A stretch of 64,000 nucleotides of DNA from Putridiphycobacter sp045107045 (GCA_045107045.1 JBGCFR010000030.1:62001-126000); one strand, 5' to 3'. Shown: positions 35,384 to 44,799, counted from the first letter of the stretch. Numbers and translations are program-made. Notes: a model not told the origin generated them from the sequence alone.

Positions 35384-36616
35384 TTAAGAATCGAAACATA
35401 TAAAGTACTTCTCAACAGGAGATGAAAGTGCTGCAATATTGTAGTTGTCTGATGCTTTACTTAGTTCTGTGATATTGCCATAACGATCAATTATTTTGAT
35501 CTGCATAAAATTCTCTGTATATGCACTGTTACTTAGTTTCTGGGATATCAAGAAGTATCCAACATCTAAATCGTTAATTTGATGTTTTGTTTTCAATCTC
35601 TCCTTTTCCTCATTCAGACGTTCTTTACTAAAAGGAGTTTTGCTAATTTCGGTCTTAAATAAGTGCCTAGCAATAATCCGTCTGCTAAGTTCGCTTAAAA
35701 TTTTGTCAGAGTGACTTTGCCATACTTTTATAGAAACAATAATATCAGAATCATCAATATTGGCAAAGTGTAGCAGTAAATCTGGGTTTTTTTCGAAATC
35801 TGAATTGGAAAAGTTATTTTCTAAGAACACTTTTAAACTTGGCGGGGCGAAAAGATTTTCTCCATTCATAAATAGTTCTTTAGCTCTTCTTAATGTGTTT
35901 CTTAGCATGTACTCTGATGCCACAACAGTCTTGTGCATATAGACTTGCCAGTACATAATCCGTCTGGCGCTGATAAAGTTTTCGATTGAGTAAATTCCTT
36001 TTTCTGTTATGACCAGTTCATTATCACGAACATCTAACATTTTAATAATTCGCTCACTTCCAATTATTCCTTCTGAAACACCTGTAAAAAAACTATCTCG
36101 TTGAAGGTAGTCTAACCTGTCCATGTCAAGCTGACTTGAAACCAATTGATGTAGAAATTTTTTCGAGTAATTATTGGAGAAAATATCTATTGCTAATTTC
36201 AATTTACCATCAAATTCTTCATTTAATCTGTTCATAAATAAAATAGAGACAGATTCATGATGAATACTTTTTAAGATTGTATGCTCAAGAGTATGTGAAA
36301 AAGGACCATGTCCAATATCATGCAATAGAATAGCAATTAAAGCAGCATTTTGCTCTTCGCCTGTTATTTCAACTCCTTTTTTTACAAGTGAGAAAAGTGC
36401 TTTTGACATTAAATGCATGGCTCCAATGGCATGATGAAACCTTGTATGGTTTGCACCAGGATAAACCAAATGTGATAAACCAAGTTGTTTGATTCTTCTC
36501 AAACGTTGGAAGTACGGGTGTTCAATTAGGTCATAAATTAATTCGTTCTGAATTGTAATAAAACCATGAACAGGGTCGTTAATAATTTTTAACTTATTTA
36601 CTGTAGTTGAAGACAA
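35384..36616 (-). CDS. HD-domain phosphohydrolase, dGTPase-like
   Basis: The product has 410 residues from TTG 36616 and is metal-dependent: HTRFHHAIGAMHLM near 45 gives the first His, and LLHDIGHGPFSHTLEH near 90 the HD pair. LDMDRLDYLQRDSFF near 165 supplies another acidic motif. The family (COG1078-like) includes dNTP triphosphohydrolases; substrate is not certain. TTG 36616 is favoured because INDPVHGFI lies at the usual distance and a -7-like box sits at 36641-36648. The ATG at 36745 would be inside porX. Confidence 0.82.
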   Translation of the reverse strand: MSSTTVNKLKIINDPVHGFITIQNELIYDLIEHPYFQRLRRIKQLGLSHLVYPGANHTRFHHAIGAMHLMSKALFSLVKKGVEITGEEQNAALIAILLHDIGHGPFSHTLEHTILKSIHHESVSILFMNRLNEEFDGKLKLAIDIFSNNYSKKFLHQLVSSQLDMDRLDYLQRDSFFTGVSEGIIGSERIIKMLDVRDNELVITEKGIYSIENFISARRIMYWQVYMHKTVVASEYMLRNTLRRAKELFMNGENLFAPPSLKVFLENNFSNSDFEKNPDLLLHFANIDDSDIIVSIKVWQSHSDKILSELSRRIIARHLFKTEISKTPFSKERLNEEKERLKTKHQINDLDVGYFLISQKLSNSAYTENFMQIKIIDRYGNITELSKASDNYNIAALSSPVEKYFICFDS

Positions 36617-36640
36617 ATCAATATGATTACATTTAGACAC

Positions 36641-36648
36641 CAAAATTA
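36641..36648 (-). promoter_or_regulatory. Candidate -7 box for the HD hydrolase gene
   Basis: TAATTTTG on the minus strand lies 24 bp upstream of TTG 36616, in the 46-bp gap to divergent porX (36663). It supports the TTG start. Confidence 0.45.
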
Positions 36649-36662
36649 ACAAAAAGAACAAT

Positions 36663-38207
36663 ATGGAAGCAAGAATATTATGGGCGGATGATGAAATAGA
36701 CTTATTGAAGCCGCATATTCTATTTTTAGAACAAAAAGGATACATAGTTGAAACTTCTAATAACGGCAGGGATGCAGCAGAAATGGCTCAGGATACTCAT
36801 TTCGATATCATATTTTTAGATGAAAATATGCCTGGTTATAGTGGTCTTGAAACATTAGCATTGATCAAGAAAAACAATCCTCAGGTTCCTGTTATTATGA
36901 TTACAAAAAGTGAGGAGGAGCATATAATGGAAGAGGCAATTGGAGGGCAAATTTCCGATTATTTAATTAAGCCTGTCAATCCAAATCAAATCCTGTTATC
37001 ACTTAAAAAGAATTTAAATACGAAAGAATTAGTTAGTCAAAAGAATACTTCCGATTACCAGTCAGAGTTTCGTCAAATTGGAATGAGATTGAATGATAGG
37101 CTAGATTTTGATGAGTGGACTGAAATATATAAGGATCTTGTTACCTGGGAGCTAAAATTAGATAGTTCGGGTGATGGGGGAATGAAAGAGGTTTTTGATA
37201 TGCAAAAAAGAGAAGCAAACGCTCAGTTTTCTCGTTTTGTTAGTGATAATTATGAAGACTGGGTTTCTGGACATGAGGATGCACCAGATATGTCTCACAA
37301 TATATTGGCAAAAAAAGTGATGCCTTTGGTTGGAACGGAACCATTATTTTTAATTGTGATTGATAATTTGAGATACGACCAATGGAAAATTCTGCAACCT
37401 TTAATCAGCGAGTACTTCACTGTAGAAGAAGAGCAAGCATTTTATTCCATTTTACCTACTGCAACTCACTATGCTAGGAATGCTTTATTTGCAGGCCTAA
37501 TGCCAGTTGATATTGCAAAAAAACATCCTGATTTGTGGTTGAATGAAAATGATGAAGGTGGTAAAAACATGAAAGAAAAAGAATTGTTTGAGCACAATTT
37601 AAAAAGACATGGAAAACAAGTAAAAATGTCTTATCACAAAGTTATTAAACTTGATTTTGCAAGGAAGATGGTCGAGAAATTTAATGATTTAATGCAAAAT
37701 GATATTAATGTTTTAGTCTATAATTTTGTTGATATGCTTTCACATGCAAGAACCGAGATGGAAGTGATTAAAGAACTTGCAGATGATGAATCTGCATACA
37801 GAGATTTAACAAAAACTTGGTTTGAGCATTCCCCTCTAAAAGAGATGCTAATTAAAATAGCTGAAAAAGGGGTGAAGACAATCCTGACAACAGATCATGG
37901 AACCATTAAAGTCGACAACCCGGTGAAAATTTTAGGGGATAAACAAACAAATACTAACTTGAGATATAAAGTAGGTAAGAATCTAAATTTCAATGCTAAA
38001 GAGGCTACAGCATTTGCTAACCCTGCAACTATTAAATTACCACAAGAAAATATGTCATCATCTTTTGTATTTGCAAAGGAGAATGATTTCTTTGCCTATC
38101 CAAACAACTATAATCATTATGCAAATTATTATAAGGATACTTTTCAGCATGGTGGTATTTCGCTAGAGGAAGTGATTATTCCATTTGTCACATTAAAGGC
38201 GAAGTAA
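36663..38207 (+). CDS. porX: T9SS response regulator with PglZ/alkaline phosphatase domain, PorX
   Basis: The 514-residue protein has a receiver domain (about 1-120) with acidic pocket ADDE at 8-11, phosphoacceptor Asp53 in IIFLDENMPG, and the conserved Lys in YLIKPVNP. A helical linker follows, then a PglZ/alkaline-phosphatase-superfamily domain from about 200 (FLIVIDNLRYDQW, PTATHYARNALFAGLMP, ILTTDHGTIKVDNP). This fusion is the hallmark of PorX, which works with the kinase PorY and controls T9SS gene expression. PorY is not in the window. The gene is monocistronic and divergent from the HD gene. Confidence 0.93.
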   Translation: MEARILWADDEIDLLKPHILFLEQKGYIVETSNNGRDAAEMAQDTHFDIIFLDENMPGYSGLETLALIKKNNPQVPVIMITKSEEEHIMEEAIGGQISDYLIKPVNPNQILLSLKKNLNTKELVSQKNTSDYQSEFRQIGMRLNDRLDFDEWTEIYKDLVTWELKLDSSGDGGMKEVFDMQKREANAQFSRFVSDNYEDWVSGHEDAPDMSHNILAKKVMPLVGTEPLFLIVIDNLRYDQWKILQPLISEYFTVEEEQAFYSILPTATHYARNALFAGLMPVDIAKKHPDLWLNENDEGGKNMKEKELFEHNLKRHGKQVKMSYHKVIKLDFARKMVEKFNDLMQNDINVLVYNFVDMLSHARTEMEVIKELADDESAYRDLTKTWFEHSPLKEMLIKIAEKGVKTILTTDHGTIKVDNPVKILGDKQTNTNLRYKVGKNLNFNAKEATAFANPATIKLPQENMSSSFVFAKENDFFAYPNNYNHYANYYKDTFQHGGISLEEVIIPFVTLKAK

Positions 38208-38238
38208 GCAGGAGTGTAGTTCACATTTAAACTTTGAT

Positions 38239-38246
38239 TATATTTG
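38239..38246 (+). promoter_or_regulatory. Candidate -7 box for tsaE-ald
   Basis: TATATTTG lies 18 bp before the tsaE start in the 57-bp gap after porX. It matches TAnnTTTG exactly. Confidence 0.45.
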
Positions 38247-38264
38247 TGTAAATAGGTAATTAAA

Positions 38265-38678
38265 ATGCAAATTAGAGTTGAAAAATTGAGTGAATTGCAG
38301 ACTGCTGCAAAGTCATTTCTCAGTGCTATAAATGAGCATAAGTCTTTTGCGTTTTACGGTGAAATGGGGGCTGGTAAAACAACATTTATCAATGCCTTAA
38401 TGCATGAAATGGCGATTGAAGACCATTCTAGCTCTCCAACTTTTTCTATTGTTAATGAGTATTTGTCACCAACCTACGGTTCGGTTTTTCATTTCGATTT
38501 TTACAGATTGCAAAGTGAAAATGAAGCATTTGATATAGGTGTTGAAGATATCTTATATGACCAAAATTACTGCTTTATTGAATGGCCAGAACGGATTGAA
38601 AACCTTTTACCTGAAAATACCGTAAAGGTTAATATTACTGTGCAGAACAATTGTAGGTTAATAAACTTGGAGATATGA
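38265..38678 (+). CDS. tsaE: tRNA threonylcarbamoyladenosine biosynthesis ATPase TsaE
   Basis: The 137-residue ATPase supports t6A37 synthesis together with TsaB, TsaC and TsaD. The P-loop GEMGAGKTTFINAL lies near residue 33, SSPTFSIVNEY near 58, and HFDFYRL and WPERI further on. Length is usual. Its stop overlaps the ald start by 4 bp (ATGA). MtaB and MiaA, which also modify or prepare A37, are encoded later in this window, but no tsaB, tsaC or tsaD is seen. Confidence 0.95.
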   Translation: MQIRVEKLSELQTAAKSFLSAINEHKSFAFYGEMGAGKTTFINALMHEMAIEDHSSSPTFSIVNEYLSPTYGSVFHFDFYRLQSENEAFDIGVEDILYDQNYCFIEWPERIENLLPENTVKVNITVQNNCRLINLEI

Positions 38679-39895
38679 TTACAGATCCGGAGACACTTAA
38701 GTCATTAATGAAGGAGGGGAGCTTACTTCCCCAGGAGGAGATGCTGGCTGTTCAGCAGAAAAAAGGTAAACTTACAATTGGTATTCCTAGGGAGACTTCA
38801 TATCAAGAAAACAGGGTAGCTTTAATTCCTGAAACAGTCCAATTATTAGTTAATAATGGACATCATGTTGTTGTTGAAACAAATGCAGGGTTAAAATCTC
38901 ATTTTACAGATAATGACTATTCTGAGGCAGGAGCTGATATTGCGCCAGATGCGAAGTCTGTCTTTCAAGCCCATATGATTTTAAAGGTAGCACCGCCAAC
39001 TCAGGTTGAAATTGACATGATGCCGGGTGACCAAACTTTAATATCTGCATTGCAATTAACTTTACAACCTAAAGAGACCTTAGTCTCTTTGATGAAGAAA
39101 CAAATTACTGCAATTGCATGGGATTATATACGAGACGATCATGGTATTTTTCCAGTGGTAAGGGCTATGGGAGAAATTGCAGGGACTACAGCTATTTTGA
39201 TTGCAGCAGAATTGCTATCAAATTATAATGACGGCAAGGGCATTATGATGGGAGGTGTAGCAGGAGTGCAGCCAACTGAGGTAGTTATTTTAGGTGCGGG
39301 AACAGTAGGTGAAAATGCTTGTCGAGCTGCACTTGGACTTGGTGCCTCAATAAAAGTGTTTGATAATTCAATCTCTAAGTTAAGACGATTACAAAACGAT
39401 ATAGGGCAAAAAGTATATACATCAGTTATTCAGCCAAAATTGTTAGAAAAAGCGATTAGACGAGCTGATGTTGTGATTGGAGCAATCAGAGCTCCATTTG
39501 GTAGAACACCATGTATCATTACTGAGGAAATGATTCAACAAATGAAACCACACTCAGTAATTGTTGATATAAGTATTGACCAAGGAGGTTGCTTTGAAAC
39601 ATCAAGAATCACAAATCATAATAATCCGACTTTTACAAAATTTGATGTAATTCATTATTGTGTGCCCAATATTGCATCAAGAGTTTCTCGAACAGCCTCA
39701 ATTGCATTGAGCAATATCTTTACACCAATTGTTCTAGAGATTGGGGAATCTGGCGGCTGCAAAAATATGGTTCGAAAGGATGCTGGTTTTAGAAGTGGTG
39801 TTTATGTTTATAAAGGAAAATTAACTTCAGAAATTTTAGGCAGAGTATTCGATTTACCATACAAGGATATTGAACTGTTATTAGCTGCTTTCTAG
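38675..39895 (+). CDS. ald: Alanine dehydrogenase
   Basis: The 406-residue NAD-dependent enzyme interconverts alanine and pyruvate plus ammonia. The family start IGIPRETSYQENRVALIPETV lies at about residue 35, after an N-terminal extension common in Bacteroidota. The NAD-binding glycine motif is VVILGAGTVGENACRAA near 205. VIGAIRAPFGRTPCIITEEMI and SVIVDISIDQGGCFETSR follow. Transhydrogenase alpha subunit is the alternative in this superfamily, but the length and single-chain arrangement favour Ald. Confidence 0.88.
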   Translation: MITDPETLKSLMKEGSLLPQEEMLAVQQKKGKLTIGIPRETSYQENRVALIPETVQLLVNNGHHVVVETNAGLKSHFTDNDYSEAGADIAPDAKSVFQAHMILKVAPPTQVEIDMMPGDQTLISALQLTLQPKETLVSLMKKQITAIAWDYIRDDHGIFPVVRAMGEIAGTTAILIAAELLSNYNDGKGIMMGGVAGVQPTEVVILGAGTVGENACRAALGLGASIKVFDNSISKLRRLQNDIGQKVYTSVIQPKLLEKAIRRADVVIGAIRAPFGRTPCIITEEMIQQMKPHSVIVDISIDQGGCFETSRITNHNNPTFTKFDVIHYCVPNIASRVSRTASIALSNIFTPIVLEIGESGGCKNMVRKDAGFRSGVYVYKGKLTSEILGRVFDLPYKDIELLLAAF

Positions 39896-40039
39896 ATTTT
39901 TATTGACCAAATGTTGGAGGACTAAATAGCATTGTTGATGCAATAAATAAAAATGGAACTAGTGGAATAGGACATGAGTTGTAAAAAAAATATCCTAAAA
40001 AATATCTCCAAATTCGATTAACCTTAAAGATAAAACTTT

Positions 40040-40323
40040 ACTGATCGTTGGGAGATTCGAAAAAGCTTTTAAAAACAAAATCATTGATTAAGCAAGGGAT
40101 TGTCTATAAGGAAGTCACTTCTGATGCGTTTTTAAATATGATAAAGTCAAATGATGATTAGTCAAAGTATTGCTTATTTTATTTTGCGGTAAATTCATAT
40201 TCTGATGCAGCAATATATGACTTAAGGGACAATAGTTTAACATATACAATTCACTACTGTATGAGTCCAAAACCTTCTTTTAGTAGAAGTCATATTTTCA
40301 GCTTAACGAAATCTTGGAAATAA
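40040..40323 (+). pseudogene. Probable decayed coding remnant in the ald-panB gap
   Basis: The 435 bp between ald and panB hold no complete gene. One frame is open from about 40043 to a TAG at 40159-40161, then continues open to TAA at 40321-40323. Reading through the TAG gives about 90 codons with ordinary amino-acid usage (QGIVYKEVTSDAFLNMI, then YFAVNSYSDAAIYDLRDNS, then HIFSLTKSWK). A further fragment GLNSIVDAINKNGTSGIGHE lies at 39922-39981 in another frame. No homologue was recognised. It may be a degraded gene or chance open sequence. Confidence 0.35.
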
Positions 40324-40330
40324 ACATCAT

Positions 40331-41146
40331 CTAATATTGTTCTTCTTGGTTTGGAAAATCTTTAGACCTGACATCTTTAATATATTCTTGGAACGCATCC
40401 AACATTTCTTGATGTAAATTTTTATATTTTCTCAAAAATCGAGGATTAAACTCATTGTTTATTCCAAGCATATCGTGACTTACTAATACCTGGCCATCCA
40501 CTCCATTGCCAGCACCAATCCCAATAATAGGAATAGACACTTCTTTAGAAACTCGTGTTGCGAGTTTAGCAGGTATTTTTTCTACAACTATTGCAAAACA
40601 ACCTGTAGCTTCCAATAATTTGGCATCAGCAATGAGTCTTTCGGCTTCTTCATCCTCCTTGGCTCTTACTGTGTAAGTTCCAAATTTATAAATAGACTGT
40701 GGGGTTAGTCCTAAATGTCCCATAACTGGAATACCAGCCGTTAAAATACGAGTGATAGAGTCAATAATTTCTTTACCACCTTCCATTTTAACCGCATGCC
40801 CTCCTGATTCTTTCATTATCCGAATAGCAGAATGCAGAGCTTGTTTAGAGTCTCCTTGATAGGATCCAAATGGCAAGTCAACAACCACTAATGACCGATC
40901 AATAGCTCTGACTACCGAAGATGCATGATAAATCATTTGGTCTAGTGTGATTGGTAATGTTGTTTCATGACCAGCCATCACATTTGATGCCGAATCACCA
41001 ACTAAAATAATATCAATGCCAGCTTCATCTAAAATCTTTGCCATTGAAAAATCGTATCCAGTTAGCATAGCAATTTTCTCACCCTTTTCCTTCATTTCTT
41101 GAAGGACGTGAGTTGTAACGCGTTTTACATTTGAATGTACTGACAT
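40331..41146 (-). CDS. panB: 3-methyl-2-oxobutanoate hydroxymethyltransferase
   Basis: Started at ATG 41146, the product has 271 residues (a GTG six bases upstream is possible). The enzyme adds a hydroxymethyl group to 2-oxoisovalerate for pantothenate. Signatures include MLTGYDFSMAKILDEAGID, LVGDSASNVMAGHETTLP, VVDLPFGSYQ, VKMEGG, VMGHLGLTPQSIY and IPIIGIGAGNGVDGQVLV. No other pan gene is adjacent. The gap to ald contains the decayed remnant. Confidence 0.95.
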   Translation of the reverse strand: MSVHSNVKRVTTHVLQEMKEKGEKIAMLTGYDFSMAKILDEAGIDIILVGDSASNVMAGHETTLPITLDQMIYHASSVVRAIDRSLVVVDLPFGSYQGDSKQALHSAIRIMKESGGHAVKMEGGKEIIDSITRILTAGIPVMGHLGLTPQSIYKFGTYTVRAKEDEEAERLIADAKLLEATGCFAIVVEKIPAKLATRVSKEVSIPIIGIGAGNGVDGQVLVSHDMLGINNEFNPRFLRKYKNLHQEMLDAFQEYIKDVRSKDFPNQEEQY

Positions 41147-41180
41147 AGTCACTTAATTTTAATGGTAAATGTATGTAATT

Positions 41181-41858
41181 TTAAGGAGTTGACAAAGATA
41201 CTGGTAGTACCTTTCCATTAAACCAATTTTGTCCTGTTAAACTAAACTGTGAGATATATTCAGCCATGTTTTTTGCAGAAACAGGAGCTTGATAATCAGG
41301 AAATGCCGCTTCAAGCATTTCGGTTTGAACAGCACCTAATGCTAAACAGTTTGCCGAAATCTCTTTATCTTTTAATTCTTCAGCTAAACATTCTGTAAAA
41401 CTAGCAATGGCCGCTTTTGATGAAGAGTAGGCGCTTAGCCCAACAAATTTTGAACTGCCTTGAAACCCACCCATTGAACCAATATTAACAATGTGAGCAC
41501 CTTTAGGCATAAAAGGAATTACTACTTGACAGGCTTTTATGACCCCAGTCACATTGGTTGCAAACATATTGTCAATATCATCTTCAGTTAAATCAAGAAC
41601 TGGAGCATTTATTAAATAACCAGCATTATTTATAAGGATATCAATTTTTTGAAAATGTTTGCGAATGATGTTTTCGAGATTTGATTTTGAAGATTTATCT
41701 GTTAAATCAAATTGTTCAACCCTTAAATTTTTAATATTTAATTTATGCAGAGGTTCAGTATGACGAGATAAAGCCAATACTTGGTGCTTGGCACTTAATA
41801 ATTGGATTAATTGGAAACCAATCCCTCTACTAGCGCCTATGATAATAATATTAGCCAT
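41181..41858 (-). CDS. SDR family oxidoreductase
   Basis: The 225-residue short-chain dehydrogenase has the cofactor motif IIIGASRGIGFQL (5-17), NNAG in ILINNAGYL, and the catalytic triad Ser in IVNIGSMGGF and YSSSKAAI (Tyr-x3-Lys). Substrate is unknown. It lies 12 bp after the PaaE-like reductase gene, so the two may be cotranscribed. No signal peptide or membrane segment is present. Confidence 0.86.
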   Translation of the reverse strand: MANIIIIGASRGIGFQLIQLLSAKHQVLALSRHTEPLHKLNIKNLRVEQFDLTDKSSKSNLENIIRKHFQKIDILINNAGYLINAPVLDLTEDDIDNMFATNVTGVIKACQVVIPFMPKGAHIVNIGSMGGFQGSSKFVGLSAYSSSKAAIASFTECLAEELKDKEISANCLALGAVQTEMLEAAFPDYQAPVSAKNMAEYISQFSLTGQNWFNGKVLPVSLSTP

Positions 41859-41870
41859 TATTGCTTTTCT

Positions 41871-42938
41871 TTAGTACTCGTCAAAAGACACCACAACTTT
41901 TTCAGTTGTTGGATGAGCTTGACATGTTAAAATAAAGCCTTCTTCAACTTCCTCAGGCTCCAATGAATAATTCAAGTCCATCACCGCTGTTCCTTCTATT
42001 ACTTTAGCTCTACAAGTACAACAAACTCCTCCTTTGCACGAAAAAGGAACATCAGCATCAGCATCCTGAGCGGCCTGAAGTATATTTTTCCCTTTAGAAT
42101 TCAAATCAAACTCAAATTCTTCATCATCAATAATTACAGTTACTGAACTATTAATGTCGGGTACCGTCGTATCAGCTGACTGATTGTTAGGTTTAACTTC
42201 TGTTGCGGGAGTTGTAAATAGTTCAAAATGAATATTGGTGTCTTTTATATTTTTGGAGGTGAAAAATTCTGTAACTGAATGAATCATACTTTCTGGCCCG
42301 CAAGTATATATGTCATCTATGGTATGGTTAGCCAAGTATGAATTATAAATGGCTTCAATTTTAGTATTATTTAATCTTCCTGATAAGTTATCGTTTAAAC
42401 CATTTTCTTTAGATAGTATGTAGTATAAATCAAAGTTTTCATTGTCTTGTGCTAATTGATCCAAGTCAGCTTTGTAGATAGTTTGATGAGCGGTTTTATT
42501 CCCATAAAATAACTTAACTGTGCTACCATTATTGGTATTTAAAACGTTTTTAATTAAGGAAATAATTGGTGTGATACCACTTCCCGCAGCAAAAAACACA
42601 TAGTTTTTAGTCTTGTCAGACTTTAATACGAAGTTACCTTGTGGTGCCATGACATCAATAGTATCACCTATTGATAGGTTTTGTGCATGAGTTGAGAAAA
42701 TTCCATTTTCAACTTTTTTAACCGCCACTGTCATTTTTCCTTCGTGAGGAGCAGAACTAATAGAGTATGAACGGCGCACGTCTTCACCATTTATGATACA
42801 TTTTAATGTTAAGTATTGACCAGCCTTAAATTGAAAATCGTTGGCTAAAGATTCTGGGATTTGAAATGAAATCGAAACAGTTTCTGGTGTCTCTTTAATG
42901 ATTTCTGTAATATTTAAAGAATGGAATTTTGTACTCAT
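41871..42938 (-). CDS. PaaE-like ferredoxin reductase with C-terminal 2Fe-2S domain
   Basis: The 355-residue protein has three parts. An FAD-binding barrel (about 1-105) has RRSYSISSAP. An NAD-binding part (about 110-235) has FFAAGSGITPIISLI and YTCGPESMI. A plant-type ferredoxin domain (about 265-355) has CKGGVCCTCRAKVIEG and a fourth Cys in LTCQAHP. The order matches PaaE of phenylacetyl-CoA epoxidase and similar reductases. The paa genes are not adjacent, so it is probably an electron donor to an unknown oxygenase or desaturase. Confidence 0.88.
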   Translation of the reverse strand: MSTKFHSLNITEIIKETPETVSISFQIPESLANDFQFKAGQYLTLKCIINGEDVRRSYSISSAPHEGKMTVAVKKVENGIFSTHAQNLSIGDTIDVMAPQGNFVLKSDKTKNYVFFAAGSGITPIISLIKNVLNTNNGSTVKLFYGNKTAHQTIYKADLDQLAQDNENFDLYYILSKENGLNDNLSGRLNNTKIEAIYNSYLANHTIDDIYTCGPESMIHSVTEFFTSKNIKDTNIHFELFTTPATEVKPNNQSADTTVPDINSSVTVIIDDEEFEFDLNSKGKNILQAAQDADADVPFSCKGGVCCTCRAKVIEGTAVMDLNYSLEPEEVEEGFILTCQAHPTTEKVVVSFDEY

Positions 42939-43023
42939 GGACTTAATTTTGCGTAAAAATAATTGTTATGAATGAAATTGCTGGCGAATTTACTGAAAAG
43001 TTGTCTTCAAATACTTGAAATGT

Positions 43024-44322
43024 TTAAATGAAGTCGATTTTGACTAATCCGTCTCTATCAATTTCATTGAGTTTAACAGTTTGAATAGTGTTGACTAATT
43101 TAGAATTAAAGTTGGTTTTTACTTTAACATAATTATCAGTGAATCCATACATAATACCTTCATTTTCCTCTCCTTCAAATAGTACTTGCTTAGTTTTTCC
43201 AAGTTGAGAGTGATAAAATGCACGCTTCTTTTTATTCGATAATATATGAAGTTGCTTGCTTCTGTCTTTCCTAATAGCAAGTGGCACCGAATTCAACATT
43301 TTTTTGGCAGTTGTATTGGCTCTTTCGGAATATGTAAATACGTGTAAATATGAAATATCAATGTCCTTTAAAAAATTTACTGTTTCCATAAATTCATCTT
43401 CTGTTTCTCCTGGAAAACCAACTATTACATCAACACCAATGCAGGTGTCAGGTATTAACCCTTTTATAGTATCAACACGTTCGGCATATAGTTCACGAAC
43501 ATACTTTCTTCGCATAGCTTTCAATAACTTATTTGACCCTGATTGCAGTGGGATATGAAAATGTGGCAGAAATCGCTTCGATTTAGATACGAAATTAATG
43601 ATATCATTGTTCAATAGATTAGGCTCTATAGATGATATTCTAAAACGATCGATACCTTCAACATTATCCAGGGCTTGCACTAGGTCATGAAAGTTTTCGC
43701 TTTCACCTTGTCCAAAGTCTCCAATATTTACACCGGTTAATACGATTTCTTTAATATCAGTTTTTGCAATTTTCTTTGCTTCTGATATTGTTTTACTAAT
43801 ACTAGCGTTTCTACTTTTTCCACGAGCTAAAGGAATGGTGCAAAAAGTACAGAAATAGTCACAGCCATCTTGTATTTTTAAAAACGATCTTGTTCTGTCA
43901 CCCATACTAAATGACGGTACAAAGTCAGTTGTTTCTTTTATGTTATTATTAATAATAGAAGCTATTTCTTTTTTCTCGAGTTGTTCAATATGATCTAAAA
44001 TATTGAATTTTTCATTTGCACCTAAAACCAAATCAACACCAGGAATATGGCTAATTTCGTTAGGTTTTAACTGAGCATAGCAGCCAATCATAGTAACAAA
44101 TGCATCAGGATTTATTTTGAGCGCTTTTTTAACAATTTGACGACACTTTTTGTCAGCATTGTCAGTTACTGAACAAGTATTAATGACAAAAATATCTGGC
44201 GTATCAGTAAAGTCAACCTTAGCAAATCCTTGTTCCTCAAAATTTCTTGCAATAGTTGAGGTTTCAGAAAAATTGAGTTTACAACCCAAAGTATAGAATG
44301 CTACTTTTTTGTACTGGCTCAT
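43024..44322 (-). CDS. mtaB: tRNA t6A37 methylthiotransferase
   Basis: The 432-residue radical SAM enzyme converts t6A37 to ms2t6A37. The N-terminal domain has Cys in TLGCKLNFSET, INTCSVTDNADKK and MIGCYAQL. The radical SAM cluster is in QDGCDYFCTFCTIPLARG. IVLTGVNIGDFGQ and GVDVIVGFPGETEDEF follow, and a TRAM-like end. The N-terminal Cys spacing and t6A context (tsaE in the window) favour MtaB over MiaB. A -7-like box is only 7 nt before the start. Confidence 0.92.
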   Translation of the reverse strand: MSQYKKVAFYTLGCKLNFSETSTIARNFEEQGFAKVDFTDTPDIFVINTCSVTDNADKKCRQIVKKALKINPDAFVTMIGCYAQLKPNEISHIPGVDLVLGANEKFNILDHIEQLEKKEIASIINNNIKETTDFVPSFSMGDRTRSFLKIQDGCDYFCTFCTIPLARGKSRNASISKTISEAKKIAKTDIKEIVLTGVNIGDFGQGESENFHDLVQALDNVEGIDRFRISSIEPNLLNNDIINFVSKSKRFLPHFHIPLQSGSNKLLKAMRRKYVRELYAERVDTIKGLIPDTCIGVDVIVGFPGETEDEFMETVNFLKDIDISYLHVFTYSERANTTAKKMLNSVPLAIRKDRSKQLHILSNKKKRAFYHSQLGKTKQVLFEGEENEGIMYGFTDNYVKVKTNFNSKLVNTIQTVKLNEIDRDGLVKIDFI

Positions 44323-44329
44323 AATGGGG

Positions 44330-44337
44330 CAAAGATA
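44330..44337 (-). promoter_or_regulatory. Candidate -7 box for mtaB
   Basis: TATCTTTG on the minus strand ends 7 nt before ATG 44322, which suggests a leaderless mRNA. No clear -33 element. Confidence 0.42.
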
Positions 44338-44396
44338 GTTATTTGATTTCCTTTTCTATCATTTCGATAAATCATATTATTGAAAAGTCGTGAGAT

Positions 44397-44435
44397 AAAA
44401 AAACGCTTTCATGCATAGCACAAAAGCGTTTTTTT
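44397..44435 (-). terminator. Terminator after DUF3276 gene
   Basis: AAACGCTTT (44401-44409) pairs with AAAGCGTTT (44423-44431) around a 13-nt loop. It is flanked by A and T runs on both sides, so it works for the DUF3276 gene (minus). Confidence 0.8.
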
Positions 44436-44457
44436 ACTTCCATTAAGCTTTCAAATT

Positions 44458-44766
44458 TTATAACTCTTCAAAAGTTAGTTCTTCTTTAGGTTCAGGCTTT
44501 TTGTATTCACCTGACTCCCATAAGTCTTGTATTTTTCCAAGAGCGGCACCCATGCCATCTTGAAATTTTTCAAAATCTTCTTTGTATAAGAAAATTTTGT
44601 GTTTTTCATAAGTTGGATTTTCTGAATCATCATCTGAATATCTACGTTTACTTTCTGTTATAGTAAGGTATAAATCATTACCCCTTGTTTTTTTTACATC
44701 AAAAAAATACGTTCTTTTTCCATCTTTTACTTTTTCTGAAAACACTTCGTCATTTCTCTCGTTCAT
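44458..44766 (-). CDS. DUF3276 (PUR-type) nucleic-acid-binding protein
   Basis: The 102-residue protein matches the small PUR-repeat family of Bacteroidota: EVFSEKVKDGKRTYFFDVKKTRGNDLYLTITESKRR, then HKIFLYKEDFEKF. PUR repeats bind single-stranded DNA or RNA; the cellular role is unknown. A GAAGGG sequence lies 8 nt before the start, unusual as a strong-looking ribosome binding site here. It is a single-gene unit with its own -7-like box and terminator. Confidence 0.85.
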   Translation of the reverse strand: MNERNDEVFSEKVKDGKRTYFFDVKKTRGNDLYLTITESKRRYSDDDSENPTYEKHKIFLYKEDFEKFQDGMGAALGKIQDLWESGEYKKPEPKEELTFEEL

Positions 44767-44799
44767 CTTACCCTTCGTTTAATAATTTTATTTGTGTAG

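Noticed and set aside
35366..35391. AT-rich stem ATTCTTAAAA / TTTTAAGAAT near the HD gene stop
   Set aside because: It has no GC pairs at the base and no T run, so it is a weak terminator candidate.
42944..43017. TAATTTTG box and 15-codon frame downstream of the PaaE-like gene start
   Set aside because: The open frame is too short, and the box is probably a chance match in AT-rich sequence.
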